Assembly: GCA_022566735.1 (NCBI GenBank)
Contig: JADFIG010000028.1
Location: 1-44,102 of the forward strand
Length of the DNA: 44,102 nucleotides
Direction of reading: 5' to 3'
DNA from: Pseudomonadota bacterium
Lineage (GTDB): Bacteria; Pseudomonadota; Gammaproteobacteria; Burkholderiales; Burkholderiaceae_C
Positions 18,181 to 26,818 of this stretch are shown one piece after another (within the stretch, counting starts at the first letter, position 1; every line of letters begins with the position of its first letter). A program made the translations under genes and the position numbers. Below the pieces are notes generated by a model. It was given only the letters and a program-made list of their open reading frames with translations. It searched no databases and had not been told where the DNA came from.

Positions 18181-18685
18181 CGCCCGAAACATCCCGAGCG
18201 TCGCGCCCTGAACCTGGTGCGTCAGCCACCTTGGCTCACGCACCGCAGGTCAGCTGGCATGCACCGCCTGTTCGACTCGGCCTGCCGGCTTGCCGGAGTG
18301 GCACATCGGCCTTTGCGGGTCGCGCGTCAGCCGTTTTCGGCGGTGTGCCAGGCGCAAAGCTCCGTTTTTGCAAAGCGAACGGCTGTGTGCTTCAGCCTGT
18401 GCGCTCGGCGTGTCCACGACATGGGGCCATCGCTGGAGCACACAGCGCGTCACGCGAGGTCATTGAACTCGGCGTGTCGCACACAAGAAGCCATGCGCCG
18501 CTGAGGAAGGAGGGCGGCTCGCTCACCCTGTCTGAAACGCCCCGTCAAACGCCTTGCTTCTGGGGCCAAAGGGGGCCCATGCGCAGCACGGTTGGGGACA
18601 CATGCCTGCGCAAGTCCTGCAGGTGGAGCTTGCGGGCTTAGTCTCAAAGCGGCATGTGACGCGGGCCAGGTCCGCAGCTTTGCGC

Positions 18686-19300
18686 TCAAAACACCAGCAC
18701 CTGCACATCCCCCCGGCGCAGCTGGATGGCCCGCGGGTTGACGTTCACCTCCTTGACCACGCCCAGTGCCAGGATCCTGGCGCGGATGTCGTCGAGCACC
18801 TGCGCGCCGGCTTCGGTGTAGGTGATGTAGGCCGTGCCGGGTTTGGGCTGCACCTTCTGCAGTTCGCTGAAATCGGTTTCGGTGTCGGAGGCGGTGAAGC
18901 CGGCGCTCAACAGGGCCTGGGTGAGCTTGGTCGCCGGCTCGCGGCTGCTGCTGCTGTGGAACACCAGGGTGGTGTAGGCGCCGTTGGCTTTCCAGAGCTT
19001 GTCCTTCTCGGTGGCCTGGGGCGCAACGGCCTGTGGCGGGTTTGTGTGCAGACCCTGGATCTGGCGTTCCAGCGCCGCCAGCTTGCGGTTGAGGGGCGCG
19101 GTTTCGGCCCCCACTTTTTCGGCCTCGCCGAAGGTGAACTCGGTGTCGCCGATCTTGGCCGATTGCAGGCGGCTGGTCAGGGCCCCCACGTCCAGCGCTT
19201 GCACCTTGGGGTAGACCGCGTAGAGCAGCACCGCGGCCAGGGCCGGGTAGAGGCTGCGGCTGACGAAGTCGAGGATGGTCTTGAGCAGTTCGGTGTTCAT
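18686..19300 (-). CDS. Membrane-anchored hypothetical protein with a LytR_C-like C-terminal domain
   Basis: This 204-residue protein has one N-terminal hydrophobic segment (SLYPALAAVLLYAVYPKV, about residues 13-30), a coiled-coil-like stretch around residue 70, and a C-terminal domain. That domain reads TLVFHSSSSREPATKLTQAL and later AYITYTEAGAQVLDDIRARI. The pattern of a strand, a Ser/Asn-rich turn and a helix resembles LytR C-terminal domains, but no exact match can be claimed. ATG 19300 (MNTELLKTILDF) is chosen because the upstream codons are a translated GT-rich tandem repeat. No operon partner is evident. Confidence 0.68.
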   Translation of the reverse strand: MNTELLKTILDFVSRSLYPALAAVLLYAVYPKVQALDVGALTSRLQSAKIGDTEFTFGEAEKVGAETAPLNRKLAALERQIQGLHTNPPQAVAPQATEKDKLWKANGAYTTLVFHSSSSREPATKLTQALLSAGFTASDTETDFSELQKVQPKPGTAYITYTEAGAQVLDDIRARILALGVVKEVNVNPRAIQLRRGDVQVLVF

Positions 19301-19319
19301 GGGCTTCCCTGTTTGTGCC

Positions 19320-19361
19320 TGTGTGTGTGCCGGCGTGTGTGTGCCGGCGTGTGTGCCGGCG
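19320..19361. repeat. GT-rich tandem repeat, three decaying units
   Basis: Three direct copies ending in TGTGTGCCGGCG, of 16, 14 and 12 bases, lie back to back 20 bp upstream of the ATG of the 18686-19300 gene. The units differ only in the number of TG steps. This looks like slippage and could vary between strains. Confidence 0.8.
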
Positions 19362-19424
19362 TGCGCCAGCCGGAAAATTCTGGCGGCACCAAGCGGGCCT
19401 GGCAAGGAAGCGGCGACTCGGTTT

Positions 19425-20597
19425 CTAGGGGGGCGGCGCCATCACATTGCGCCCGCGCCCCTCGTGCTTGGCCTGGTAGAGCGCCCGGTCGGCCAACTCC
19501 AGCGTGCGCTGCAGGGCTTGGCCGGGCTCGTGCATGGCGATGCCCGCCGAGAAGGCCACGCGCAGCTCCGGGTGGCGGGCACAGACCTGGGCGCGCAGCA
19601 GGGCGTCACGCAGGCGCTGCACGGCCACGTCGGCCTGGCGCGGGCTGGTGCTGGGCAGCACGAAGAGGAACTCCTCGCCGCCCCAGCGGCCCACCGTGTC
19701 GGACTCGCGCAGCACCATCGTCGCCGCGGCGGCAAACGCCACCAGGGCCTCGTCGCCCACGCGGTGGCCGTGCTGGTCGTTGATGCGCTTGAAGTGGTCC
19801 AGGTCCACCAGCACCACGGTGAAGCGCTCGCCATAGCGTTCGTGGCGGCGCACGCTGTCTTGCAGCTTGTCCTGCATGTGGCGGCGGTTGCAGAGGCCGG
19901 TCAGCGCGTCGCGGCTGGCCAGGGTCTGCACCTTGTCCAGGGTGGCGCGCAGCTCGCGGCGCTGCAGCGAGAGCCGGTTGCGCCAGGTCGAAATCTGGTA
20001 GGCCGCCAGGATGAGCGGCGGCAGCGTGCCCAGCAGCAGCTCGAAGCGCAGCAGCTCCAGCGTGGGCGGGTAGTAGGCCGGGTCCAGGTGGGACAGCACC
20101 CCCATGCACACGCCCAGCATCAGCATGGCCAGCACGCCGGTGAACACCGACTGGCGCGGGTGGTGGGTGTACATGCCGAACACCATCACCAGGGCGATGA
20201 GGATGAGCACCAGGCCACGGTCGTGCGGCCCGATGGCCGTGTAGGCGAAGGCGATGGCCAGCAGCGAAAAACTCTGCTGCGGGATCATCAGGTTGGGGTC
20301 GCGCAGCCGGCGTGTCTTGCCCGAGCGCACCAGCGCGTAGAACAGGGCGTAGGTGGGCAGGGCCGTGGCCAGCAACAGGCGGGGCGCGAAGCTGCGCATC
20401 AGGCCGATCTCGGCGGCGTAGAAGGCCGCGCTGCAGCAGATGGCGTACATGATGGCGCACAGCAGGATCACGCCGGTGCGCGCGCGGGTGGCGCGGTCCG
20501 GGCCGAAGACCCACTTCACCAGGCGGCCCATGGCGTCGATGATGGGGTCGGGGGTGTGGCCTGCGGCGTGCGCCGGGTTGTCGTGGACTTCGCTCAT
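19425..20597 (-). CDS. Membrane-bound diguanylate cyclase (GGDEF), second of a tandem pair
   Basis: Diguanylate cyclases make cyclic di-GMP from two GTP. The 390-residue protein has five or six hydrophobic helices between residues 42 and 205, forming a membrane sensor of unknown ligand, then a GGDEF domain from about residue 228. The active site is GGEEF at 306-310. An inhibitory RxxD site (RESD, 297-300) lies exactly five residues before it, so product feedback inhibition is expected. DALTGLCNRRH and DLDHFKRINDQHGH are the substrate-binding and metal segments. ATG 20597 overlaps the stop of the paralogous cyclase upstream as ATGA, so the two are probably co-translated. Confidence 0.93.
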   Translation of the reverse strand: MSEVHDNPAHAAGHTPDPIIDAMGRLVKWVFGPDRATRARTGVILLCAIMYAICCSAAFYAAEIGLMRSFAPRLLLATALPTYALFYALVRSGKTRRLRDPNLMIPQQSFSLLAIAFAYTAIGPHDRGLVLILIALVMVFGMYTHHPRQSVFTGVLAMLMLGVCMGVLSHLDPAYYPPTLELLRFELLLGTLPPLILAAYQISTWRNRLSLQRRELRATLDKVQTLASRDALTGLCNRRHMQDKLQDSVRRHERYGERFTVVLVDLDHFKRINDQHGHRVGDEALVAFAAAATMVLRESDTVGRWGGEEFLFVLPSTSPRQADVAVQRLRDALLRAQVCARHPELRVAFSAGIAMHEPGQALQRTLELADRALYQAKHEGRGRNVMAPPP

Positions 20598-21793
20598 GGG
20601 GTGCTGCCCTCCAGGGCGGTGCCCTCCTGCCATGCTGCGCTGGCCTGCGCCTGCTGCGGCAGGTGCGCCTCATGGGGCAGGTGCGAGGCCTGCCCGCAGC
20701 GGTTGCGCCCCTCGCGTTTGGCCTGGTAGAGCGCGTGGTCTGCGCGCTCCACCAGCTGCTCCAGGCTTTCGCCCGCCTGGGCCTGGGCCAGCCCGGCCGA
20801 GAAGGTGGCGCGCAGCCCCGGGTGGCCGGCATAGCTCAGGCGCTCCGTGGACTGGCGCAGCCGCTCGATGGCCGACAAGGCCTCGGCCTCCGTCACCTGG
20901 GGCAGCAGCACCAGGAACTCCTCGCCGCCCCAGCGCGAGACCTTGTCCACCTTGCGCAACTGGGCCAGGGCGTTGGCCGCGAAGCCGCACAGCACCGCGT
21001 CGCCCGCGGCGTGGCCTGCGTGGTCGTTGATGTGCTTGAAGTGGTCGAGGTCGATCAGGGCGACGCTCAGCGCCGAGCCCTGGCGGTCGGTCAGCTTGAG
21101 CTCGCCTTCGATGAGGTCGCTCATGGTGCGGCGGTTGAGCAGGCCGGTGAGGGTGTCCTGCGTGGCCATGTGCTGCAGGGTGTCCAGCGCACGCGACAGC
21201 TCCCGCGCCTGCTGGCCGATGCGCATGCGGATGTCGGTCACCCACTTGGCCACCAGCGAGAGGATGAGCAAGGTGGCGCCGCCGATCACGAAGTGCATCA
21301 AGCCCGTGGAGGCGGGGTAGCGCAGCGGGTCGTGCCAGCTCAGCCAGACCACCGCGGCCAGCAGCATGCCCACCGAGGCCAGGCCCAGGCCCAGCATCTG
21401 CGTGGGGCGCAGGCGGAACATCGACATCACCAGCGCTTCGGCCACCAGGATGAGCACGCTGGCGCGGTGATCCTCCAGCTGGGTGTAGGCCAGGATGCAC
21501 AGCCCGATCGACACCAGGGCGTGCGGCAGCGTGAGCACCGGGTCGGGCAGGCGTTGCGTGACGCCGCTGCGCACCAGGGTGAAGACCAGCAGGTAGGAGG
21601 CGACGCTGACCCAGGTCAGCATGGCGGCGAAGTGCGCCTCGAACAGGCCGAGGTGCACCGAGTGCCAGACGATGCCCAGGTTGACGGCGTAGAGCTGGGC
21701 CGCCGCCAGGACAAAAGCCACGTGGCGCCGCATGGGCGCCTGGGTCCCTAGCAGCCATCGGGCCAGGGGGTGGAGCCAGGAGGGAATGTTCAT
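20594..21793 (-). CDS. Membrane-bound diguanylate cyclase (GGDEF), first of a tandem pair
   Basis: This 399-residue paralogue of the following gene has the same layout. Hydrophobic helices span about residues 24-185, a short coiled coil follows (QQARELSRALDTLQHMA), then a GGDEF domain from residue 213. The active site GGEEF is at 289-293, with the RxxD inhibitory site (RKVD) at 280-283. LTGLLNRRTMSDL and DLDHFKHINDHAGH are intact, so an active, feedback-inhibited cyclase is expected. A C-terminal tail rich in His and Gln follows the domain. A sigma-28-like promoter lies close upstream, suggesting expression with flagellar genes. Confidence 0.93.
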   Translation of the reverse strand: MNIPSWLHPLARWLLGTQAPMRRHVAFVLAAAQLYAVNLGIVWHSVHLGLFEAHFAAMLTWVSVASYLLVFTLVRSGVTQRLPDPVLTLPHALVSIGLCILAYTQLEDHRASVLILVAEALVMSMFRLRPTQMLGLGLASVGMLLAAVVWLSWHDPLRYPASTGLMHFVIGGATLLILSLVAKWVTDIRMRIGQQARELSRALDTLQHMATQDTLTGLLNRRTMSDLIEGELKLTDRQGSALSVALIDLDHFKHINDHAGHAAGDAVLCGFAANALAQLRKVDKVSRWGGEEFLVLLPQVTEAEALSAIERLRQSTERLSYAGHPGLRATFSAGLAQAQAGESLEQLVERADHALYQAKREGRNRCGQASHLPHEAHLPQQAQASAAWQEGTALEGSTP

Positions 21794-21818
21794 CAGCGGA
21801 TGGCTTGGGTGTTTCCAG

Positions 21819-21846
21819 ATATCGGCCGGAAACGTCCATCACTTGA
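21819..21846 (-). promoter_or_regulatory. Candidate sigma-28 (FliA) promoter for the diguanylate cyclase pair
   Basis: Read on the minus strand, TCAAGTGA is followed after 12 bases by GCCGATAT, ending about 25 bp before the ATG at 21793. The -10 half is a near-exact match to the FliA consensus GCCGATAA. TCAAG is a common -35 form in pseudomonads. The spacer is one base longer than the E. coli norm of 11. Confidence 0.55.
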
Positions 21847-21936
21847 CGACACCTGAAGGGGGCGCGCAGGCCCTTTGACGCGGGGCAAGGATGCTTGCGC
21901 GACAACAGCGCCCTCACGGGCCCATGGGGCTCAGGG

Positions 21937-22611
21937 TCAACCCTGGGGGGGCTTGGACGGGGGCAGGTAGCGCGCGTCGGAGTAGGTCAGCAGCCAGTGC
22001 GGCTTGAAGGCCACGAAGATGGACACCAGCATCCCCGTGCTGATGGCCTCGCCCCAGCCCAGCAGCCAGTAGGCCAGCATCCACTCGTCCAGGGCCAGGG
22101 TGTCGGGCTTGCGGCCCGCCAGGTAGGCCAGGTAACCCGTCAGCGTCACCGACAGGGCCGTGGCGATGAAGGCCCGCCCCAGGATGAACACGAACAGGTG
22201 CTTGGGCAGGAGCTGGCGGATGAGCAGGCCCAGCCCCAGCGACAGCGTGCCCGGCACCAGGCCGAACCACACCATGTGGGAGGCCATGCTGCCCAGATCG
22301 GGCAGGTGCTGGCGCCCGATCAGGCTGGCCAGGGCGGTGACCGGCACCAGCGTCCACATGGCCAGGGGCCAGCCGAACATCAGCGTCATCAGGCAGGCCG
22401 AAGAGACGTGCAGCGCCAGCCCGGAGGGCAGCAGGCGCTCGGTGCTCCACAGGAAGGGCATGAGCACCAGGGCGCCCAGCCAGGGGCTTTGCAGCGGCCG
22501 GTGGCGCAGCGGCAGCCAGGGCTGGAAGAGCAGGGCCACGCCCAGGACGGCGCCCAGCACAACCCAGTCCACCCAGGGGGCTTGGCCCCATTCAGGCACC
22601 CAGGCCAGCAT
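21937..22611 (-). CDS. CbiM-like integral membrane protein
   Basis: This 224-residue protein consists mostly of hydrophobic helices and ends in a short polar tail (SDARYLPPSKPPQG). GLALHVSSACLMTLMFGWPLA and the general helix pattern resemble the CbiM family of energy-coupling-factor permease components. The metal-binding N-terminal MH motif of true CbiM is absent. A role in metal or vitamin uptake is therefore only a suggestion. The ATG at 22611 and a GTG at 22620 are both possible starts. It follows queF by about 40 bp on the same strand. No ATPase component is encoded nearby. Confidence 0.62.
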   Translation of the reverse strand: MLAWVPEWGQAPWVDWVVLGAVLGVALLFQPWLPLRHRPLQSPWLGALVLMPFLWSTERLLPSGLALHVSSACLMTLMFGWPLAMWTLVPVTALASLIGRQHLPDLGSMASHMVWFGLVPGTLSLGLGLLIRQLLPKHLFVFILGRAFIATALSVTLTGYLAYLAGRKPDTLALDEWMLAYWLLGWGEAISTGMLVSIFVAFKPHWLLTYSDARYLPPSKPPQG

Positions 22612-22654
22612 GGTCAGCACAGCGGGGGCGTCAGCCAGTCAGCCCATCCGCCAG

Positions 22655-23182
22655 TCAGCCGATCAGGCCGGTTTCCTGGCTCAGCTGGGGCAGCTCCACC
22701 TTCGGCGCGGGCTTCCAGCCCTTCTTGCGGTGCTCGGCCACCACGTTGGTGTAGATGCCGCCGCGCACGTACCACTTGGCCGTGATGCGGATGTAGCGCG
22801 GGTTGATGGCCTTGACCATGTTCGAGAGGATGTCGTTGGTCACCTTTTCGTGGAAAGCCCCCTCGTTGCGGTAGCTCCACATGTACATCTTCAGGCTCTT
22901 GAGCTCGATGCAGAGCTTGTCGGCGATGCAGTCGATGGTGAAGTGCGCGAAGTCGGGCTGGCCGGTCAGCGGGCAAAAGCAGGTGAACTCGGGCACCTGG
23001 AACTGGATGACGTAGTCACGTTCGGGCGCCGGGTTGGGGAAGACGTCGAGGTGGCGCGAAGGGGCCGAGGGCGGCGTGGCCGGCTTGGCGCGCGTGCCCA
23101 CGTCGAGCTTGGCGGCGGCCTGGGGCTGGGTCGATTTGGCGGGGGTGCGGGCGGGGGCGCGAGCAGGAGCGGTCTTGGCCAT
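22655..23182 (-). CDS. queF: 7-cyano-7-deazaguanine reductase (preQ0 reductase)
   Basis: QueF reduces the nitrile preQ0 to the amine preQ1 with NADPH during queuosine tRNA modification. The 175-residue protein is the short, unimodular type. The catalytic cysteine and aspartate are in PEFTCFCPLTGQPDFA, and the family NADPH motif is ELKSLKMYMWSYRNEGAFHE. About 40 Ala/Pro/Lys/Thr-rich residues precede the catalytic core, which is longer than in most unimodular QueF proteins. ATG 23182 (MAKTAPARAP) is the chosen start. It diverges from smc across about 110 bp. No preQ1 riboswitch was recognised. Confidence 0.95.
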   Translation of the reverse strand: MAKTAPARAPARTPAKSTQPQAAAKLDVGTRAKPATPPSAPSRHLDVFPNPAPERDYVIQFQVPEFTCFCPLTGQPDFAHFTIDCIADKLCIELKSLKMYMWSYRNEGAFHEKVTNDILSNMVKAINPRYIRITAKWYVRGGIYTNVVAEHRKKGWKPAPKVELPQLSQETGLIG

Positions 23183-23291
23183 GGTGTCGAACGTGGGAGG
23201 GCAGGGTGAACAGCGAACCCCGGATGGTATCATCCCGGCTCCTCAAAGGCCTGGATTTTTCTGAGATTCATCAGGCAAATCAACGACTTAG

Positions 23292-26200
23292 ATGCGTCTG
23301 AATTCGATCAAGCTGTCGGGCTTCAAGTCCTTCGCAGAGCCCACCCATTTCCAGCTGCCGGGCCAGCTGGTGGGGGTCGTGGGGCCCAACGGCTGCGGCA
23401 AATCCAACATCATGGACGCCGTGCGCTGGGTGCTGGGCGAGTCGAAAGCCTCCGAGCTGCGCGGCGAGTCCATGCAGGACGTCATCTTCAACGGCTCGGG
23501 CAACCGCAAGCCGGCCAGCCGCGCCAGCGTGGAACTCGTCTTCAGCAACGAAGACGCCCGGGCCGGCGGCCAGTGGAACCAGTTCGCCGAGATCGCCGTC
23601 AAGCGCGTGCTGACCCGCGACGGCACCTCCAGCTACTTCATCAACAACCAGCCGGTGCGCCGCCGCGACGTCCAGGACGTCTTCCTGGGCACGGGCCTGG
23701 GGCCGCGCGCCTACGCCATCATCGGTCAGGGCACCATCAGCCGCATCATCGAGTCCAAGCCCGAAGAGCTGCGCCTGTTCCTGGAAGAGGCCGCGGGCGT
23801 CTCCAAGTACAAGGAGCGCCGCCGCGAGACCGAGAACCGCCTGAAGGACACGCGCGAGAACCTGACCCGCGTGGAAGACATCCTGCGCGAGCTCAACAGC
23901 AACCTCGACAAGCTGGAAAAGCAGGCCGAGGTCGCCGCGCGCTACCACGCACTGCAGGAGCAGGGCACGACCAGGCTGCACCAGCTGTGGTTCCTGAAGC
24001 ACCGCGATGCGGCGTCTGAAGAAACCCGCATCCACGCCGCCGTGAACGAGGCGACCAACGCGCTCGAAGCCCGCATGGCCGAGCTGCGCAGCGTGGAAGC
24101 CGAGCTGGAGCATGTGCGCCAGGACCACTACGCCGCCAGCGACGCGCTGCACGAGGCGCAGGGCTCGCTGGCCGAGGCCAACCTCGAAGTCAGCCGCCTG
24201 GAAGAGCGCATCCGCTACGTGGTGGAGGGGCGCCAGAAGGTCGAGCAGCGCCTGGCCGAGATCCAGGCCCAGAACGACCAGTGGCGCGCCCGCAGCGACG
24301 AGGCCCAGACCGAGCTGGAAGAGCTGGCCGCCAGGATGGCGATGGGCGAGGAGCACGCCGAAATTCTGGCCGCCCAGGCCGAAGAGCTCGCCATGAACGT
24401 GCCGGCGCTGGAAGACGCCGTGCGCGCCGCCACGCAAAAGGCCAACGAGCAGCGCGGCGTGGCCGGCCAGGTGCAGCAGCAGATCCAGCTGCTGGCCGCC
24501 GAGTCGCGCAACGTCGATGACCAGGCCCGCCAGATCCAGCAGCGCCGCGAGCGCCTGCGCGCCGAGGTGCAGGCCCTGGCCCTGCCCGATGAGGGGCGCC
24601 TGTCCGAGCTGAAGGCGCAACTCGATGCGGGCGAAGAAGACCACGCCGTGCTGGCGGCCCGCCTGGACGAGCTCAACGACACCGTGCCGGCCCTGGACGA
24701 GGCCCGCAAGGCCGCCCAGGCCGACAGCCAGCAGCAGGCCGCCCGCCTGGCCGAGCGCAGTGCCCGCCTGGACGCCCTGCGCACCCTGCAAGACAAGGTG
24801 CAGACCGAGGGCAAGCTCAAGCCCTGGCTGGCCAAGCACGGCCTCGACAGCCTGCAGGGCCTGTGGACGCGCGTGCACATCGAACCCGGCTGGGAAAACG
24901 CCCTGGAGTCGGCGCTGCGCGAGCGCCTGTCGGCCCTGGAAGTGGGCCGCGTCGAAACCGTGCGCGCCTTCGAGCAGGACGCACCGCCGGCCAAGCTCGC
25001 CTTCTACAGCGTGCCTGCGGGCGCCATCGCCAACACCCACCAGACGCTGCCCCGCCTGAGCGAGTTGCTGCGCCTGAACGACGCCGGGCTGCAAGCGCTG
25101 ATGAACGACTGGCTGGAAGGCGTCTACACCGCGGCCCACCTGGAAGAGGCCCTGGCCCAGCGCGGCAAGCTCACCCACGGCGAGGTCATCATGACCCCGG
25201 CGGGTCACACCGTCAGCCAGTTCGCCGTGAGCTTCTACGCCCCCGATTCGGAGCAGGCCGGCATGCTGGCCCGCGCCCAGGAAATCGAGGGCCTGGACAA
25301 AGAGGTGAGGGCGCAGGGCCTGATCGCCGACGAGGCCCGCGCGGCCTTGATCCGCGCCGAGGCCGCCTACACCGACGCCTCGCAGCGCCTGGCCACGTCC
25401 CGCCGCGAAGCCGGCGAGGCGCAGCAGCGCGTCCACCAGCTGCAAGTCGAGGTGCTGCGCCTGAGCCAGCAGGCCGAACAGGCCCACAGCCGCCGCGGCC
25501 AGATCGACGAGGAGGTCGCGGAGATCGACGCCCAGCTCGAAGGCTTGCAGGAGCGCCGCGCCATGGGCGAGGCCCGCTTCGAGGAGCTCGACATCGCGCT
25601 GGGCGAGGCCCAGGAAAAGCACGCCACGCTGGAAGAGCACGTCATCGAGGCCGAGCGCAAGCTCAACCAGGCCCGCGAGCAAAGCCGCGCCCTGGAGCGC
25701 CAGGCCCAGGAAGCGACGTTTGGCGTGCGCAGCATGGCCGCCCGCCGCGGCGAGCTGCAGCGCAGCATCGAAACCGCCTCGCAGCAGGTGCAGGCCAACG
25801 AGGCCTCCACCGTGCAGCTGCACGAGGAGCAGGCCCGCCTGAGCGACGCCAGTGCGCAAACCGGCCTGGACGACGCCCTGGCCCTGCGCGTGCAGCGCGA
25901 AGGCCTGTTGGCCCAAGCCCGCCAGCGCTACGACGACCTCTCCGCCCAGCTGCGCCGTTTCGACGAGCAGCGCATGGGCTTCGAGCGCAGTCTGCAGCCC
26001 CTGCGCGACCAGATCACCAAGCTGCAGCTGGAGCAGCAAGCCGCCTCGCTGGGCGGCGCACAGTTCCTGGAGCAGCTCACCGCCGCCGGGGTGGACATGG
26101 CGGTGCTGGGCGAGGCCATCGCGCGCGACGGCATCAAGCTCTTCGGCCTGCAAGCCGAGATCGACCGCATCCAGCGCGAGGTCAATGCGCTCGGCGCCGT

Positions 26201-26807
26201 CAACCTGGCCGCGCTCGACGAGCTCACCGCCGCCCGCGAGCGCAAGGGCTTCCTCGACGCGCAGATGGCCGACCTGCTGGACGCCATCGGCACCCTCGAA
26301 GACGCCATCCACAAGATCGACCTGGAAACCCGCGACCTGCTGGGCGCCACCTTCAACACCGTCAACGAGCACTTCGGGCGCATGTTCCCCAGCCTGTTCG
26401 GCGGTGGCAGCGCCAAGCTGGTGATGACGGGCGATGAAATCCTCGACGCCGGCGTGCAGGTCATGGCCCACCCGCCGGGCAAGAAGAACAGCACCATCCA
26501 CCTGCTCTCAGGTGGCGAGAAAGCGCTCACCGCCATCGCGCTGGTGTTCGCCATCTTCCAGCTCAACCCCGCGCCGTTCTGCCTGCTCGACGAGGTCGAT
26601 GCCCCGCTGGACGACGCCAACACCGAACGCTACGCCCGCCTGGTCAAGAACATGTCCAGCGGCACGCAGTTCCTGTTCATCTCGCACAACAAGATCGCGA
26701 TGGAGATGGCCGAACAACTGGTGGGCGTGACCATGCAGGAACAAGGCGTGTCCCGCATCGTGGCGGTGGACATGGAAGCCGCGCTGGGCATGGCCCACGC
26801 CGCTTGA
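23292..26807 (+). CDS. smc: Chromosome segregation ATPase SMC
   Basis: SMC forms the ring-shaped condensin that organises and segregates the chromosome with ScpA and ScpB. The 1171-residue protein starts at ATG 23292 and has Walker A GPNGCGKSN at residues 31-39. Two long coiled coils, rich in Glu, Arg, Ala and Gln, flank a hinge around residues 505-665. The C-terminal head has signature LLSGGEKALTA and Walker B FCLLDEVDAPLDD. Length and architecture are normal. It is followed 11 bp later by zipA and then ligA, probably one transcription unit. Confidence 0.97.
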   Translation: MRLNSIKLSGFKSFAEPTHFQLPGQLVGVVGPNGCGKSNIMDAVRWVLGESKASELRGESMQDVIFNGSGNRKPASRASVELVFSNEDARAGGQWNQFAEIAVKRVLTRDGTSSYFINNQPVRRRDVQDVFLGTGLGPRAYAIIGQGTISRIIESKPEELRLFLEEAAGVSKYKERRRETENRLKDTRENLTRVEDILRELNSNLDKLEKQAEVAARYHALQEQGTTRLHQLWFLKHRDAASEETRIHAAVNEATNALEARMAELRSVEAELEHVRQDHYAASDALHEAQGSLAEANLEVSRLEERIRYVVEGRQKVEQRLAEIQAQNDQWRARSDEAQTELEELAARMAMGEEHAEILAAQAEELAMNVPALEDAVRAATQKANEQRGVAGQVQQQIQLLAAESRNVDDQARQIQQRRERLRAEVQALALPDEGRLSELKAQLDAGEEDHAVLAARLDELNDTVPALDEARKAAQADSQQQAARLAERSARLDALRTLQDKVQTEGKLKPWLAKHGLDSLQGLWTRVHIEPGWENALESALRERLSALEVGRVETVRAFEQDAPPAKLAFYSVPAGAIANTHQTLPRLSELLRLNDAGLQALMNDWLEGVYTAAHLEEALAQRGKLTHGEVIMTPAGHTVSQFAVSFYAPDSEQAGMLARAQEIEGLDKEVRAQGLIADEARAALIRAEAAYTDASQRLATSRREAGEAQQRVHQLQVEVLRLSQQAEQAHSRRGQIDEEVAEIDAQLEGLQERRAMGEARFEELDIALGEAQEKHATLEEHVIEAERKLNQAREQSRALERQAQEATFGVRSMAARRGELQRSIETASQQVQANEASTVQLHEEQARLSDASAQTGLDDALALRVQREGLLAQARQRYDDLSAQLRRFDEQRMGFERSLQPLRDQITKLQLEQQAASLGGAQFLEQLTAAGVDMAVLGEAIARDGIKLFGLQAEIDRIQREVNALGAVNLAALDELTAARERKGFLDAQMADLLDAIGTLEDAIHKIDLETRDLLGATFNTVNEHFGRMFPSLFGGGSAKLVMTGDEILDAGVQVMAHPPGKKNSTIHLLSGGEKALTAIALVFAIFQLNPAPFCLLDEVDAPLDDANTERYARLVKNMSSGTQFLFISHNKIAMEMAEQLVGVTMQEQGVSRIVAVDMEAALGMAHAA

Positions 26808-26818
26808 GAAAGATCGCA

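Larger units (their letters stand above)
17876..18685. other. Region of about 800 bp without a convincing gene
   Basis: Several short open frames exist on both strands, but none has a recognisable domain, a plausible ribosome binding site or consistent codon use. No integron integrase motif (such as the tyrosine recombinase HxLRH box) is present on either strand. Two hairpins stand out (17963-17994 and 18147-18180). The stretch may be decayed integron platform or other lost genes. Confidence 0.6.

Noticed and set aside
18123..18641. Plus-strand open frame of 172 codons
   Set aside because: It has no domain, no good ribosome binding site and irregular composition, and competing frames of similar length overlap it on the other strand.
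17960..18685. Integron integrase gene beside the attI-like site
   Set aside because: No frame contains tyrosine recombinase motifs, so the gene is treated as absent.
23183..23291. preQ1 riboswitch upstream of queF
   Set aside because: No C-rich hairpin followed by an A-rich tail of the preQ1-I type was seen.
23280..26501. Open frame of more than 1000 codons antisense to smc
   Set aside because: It lies entirely within smc, has a Gly/Leu/His/Gln-rich translation typical of high-GC antisense frames, and has no domain.
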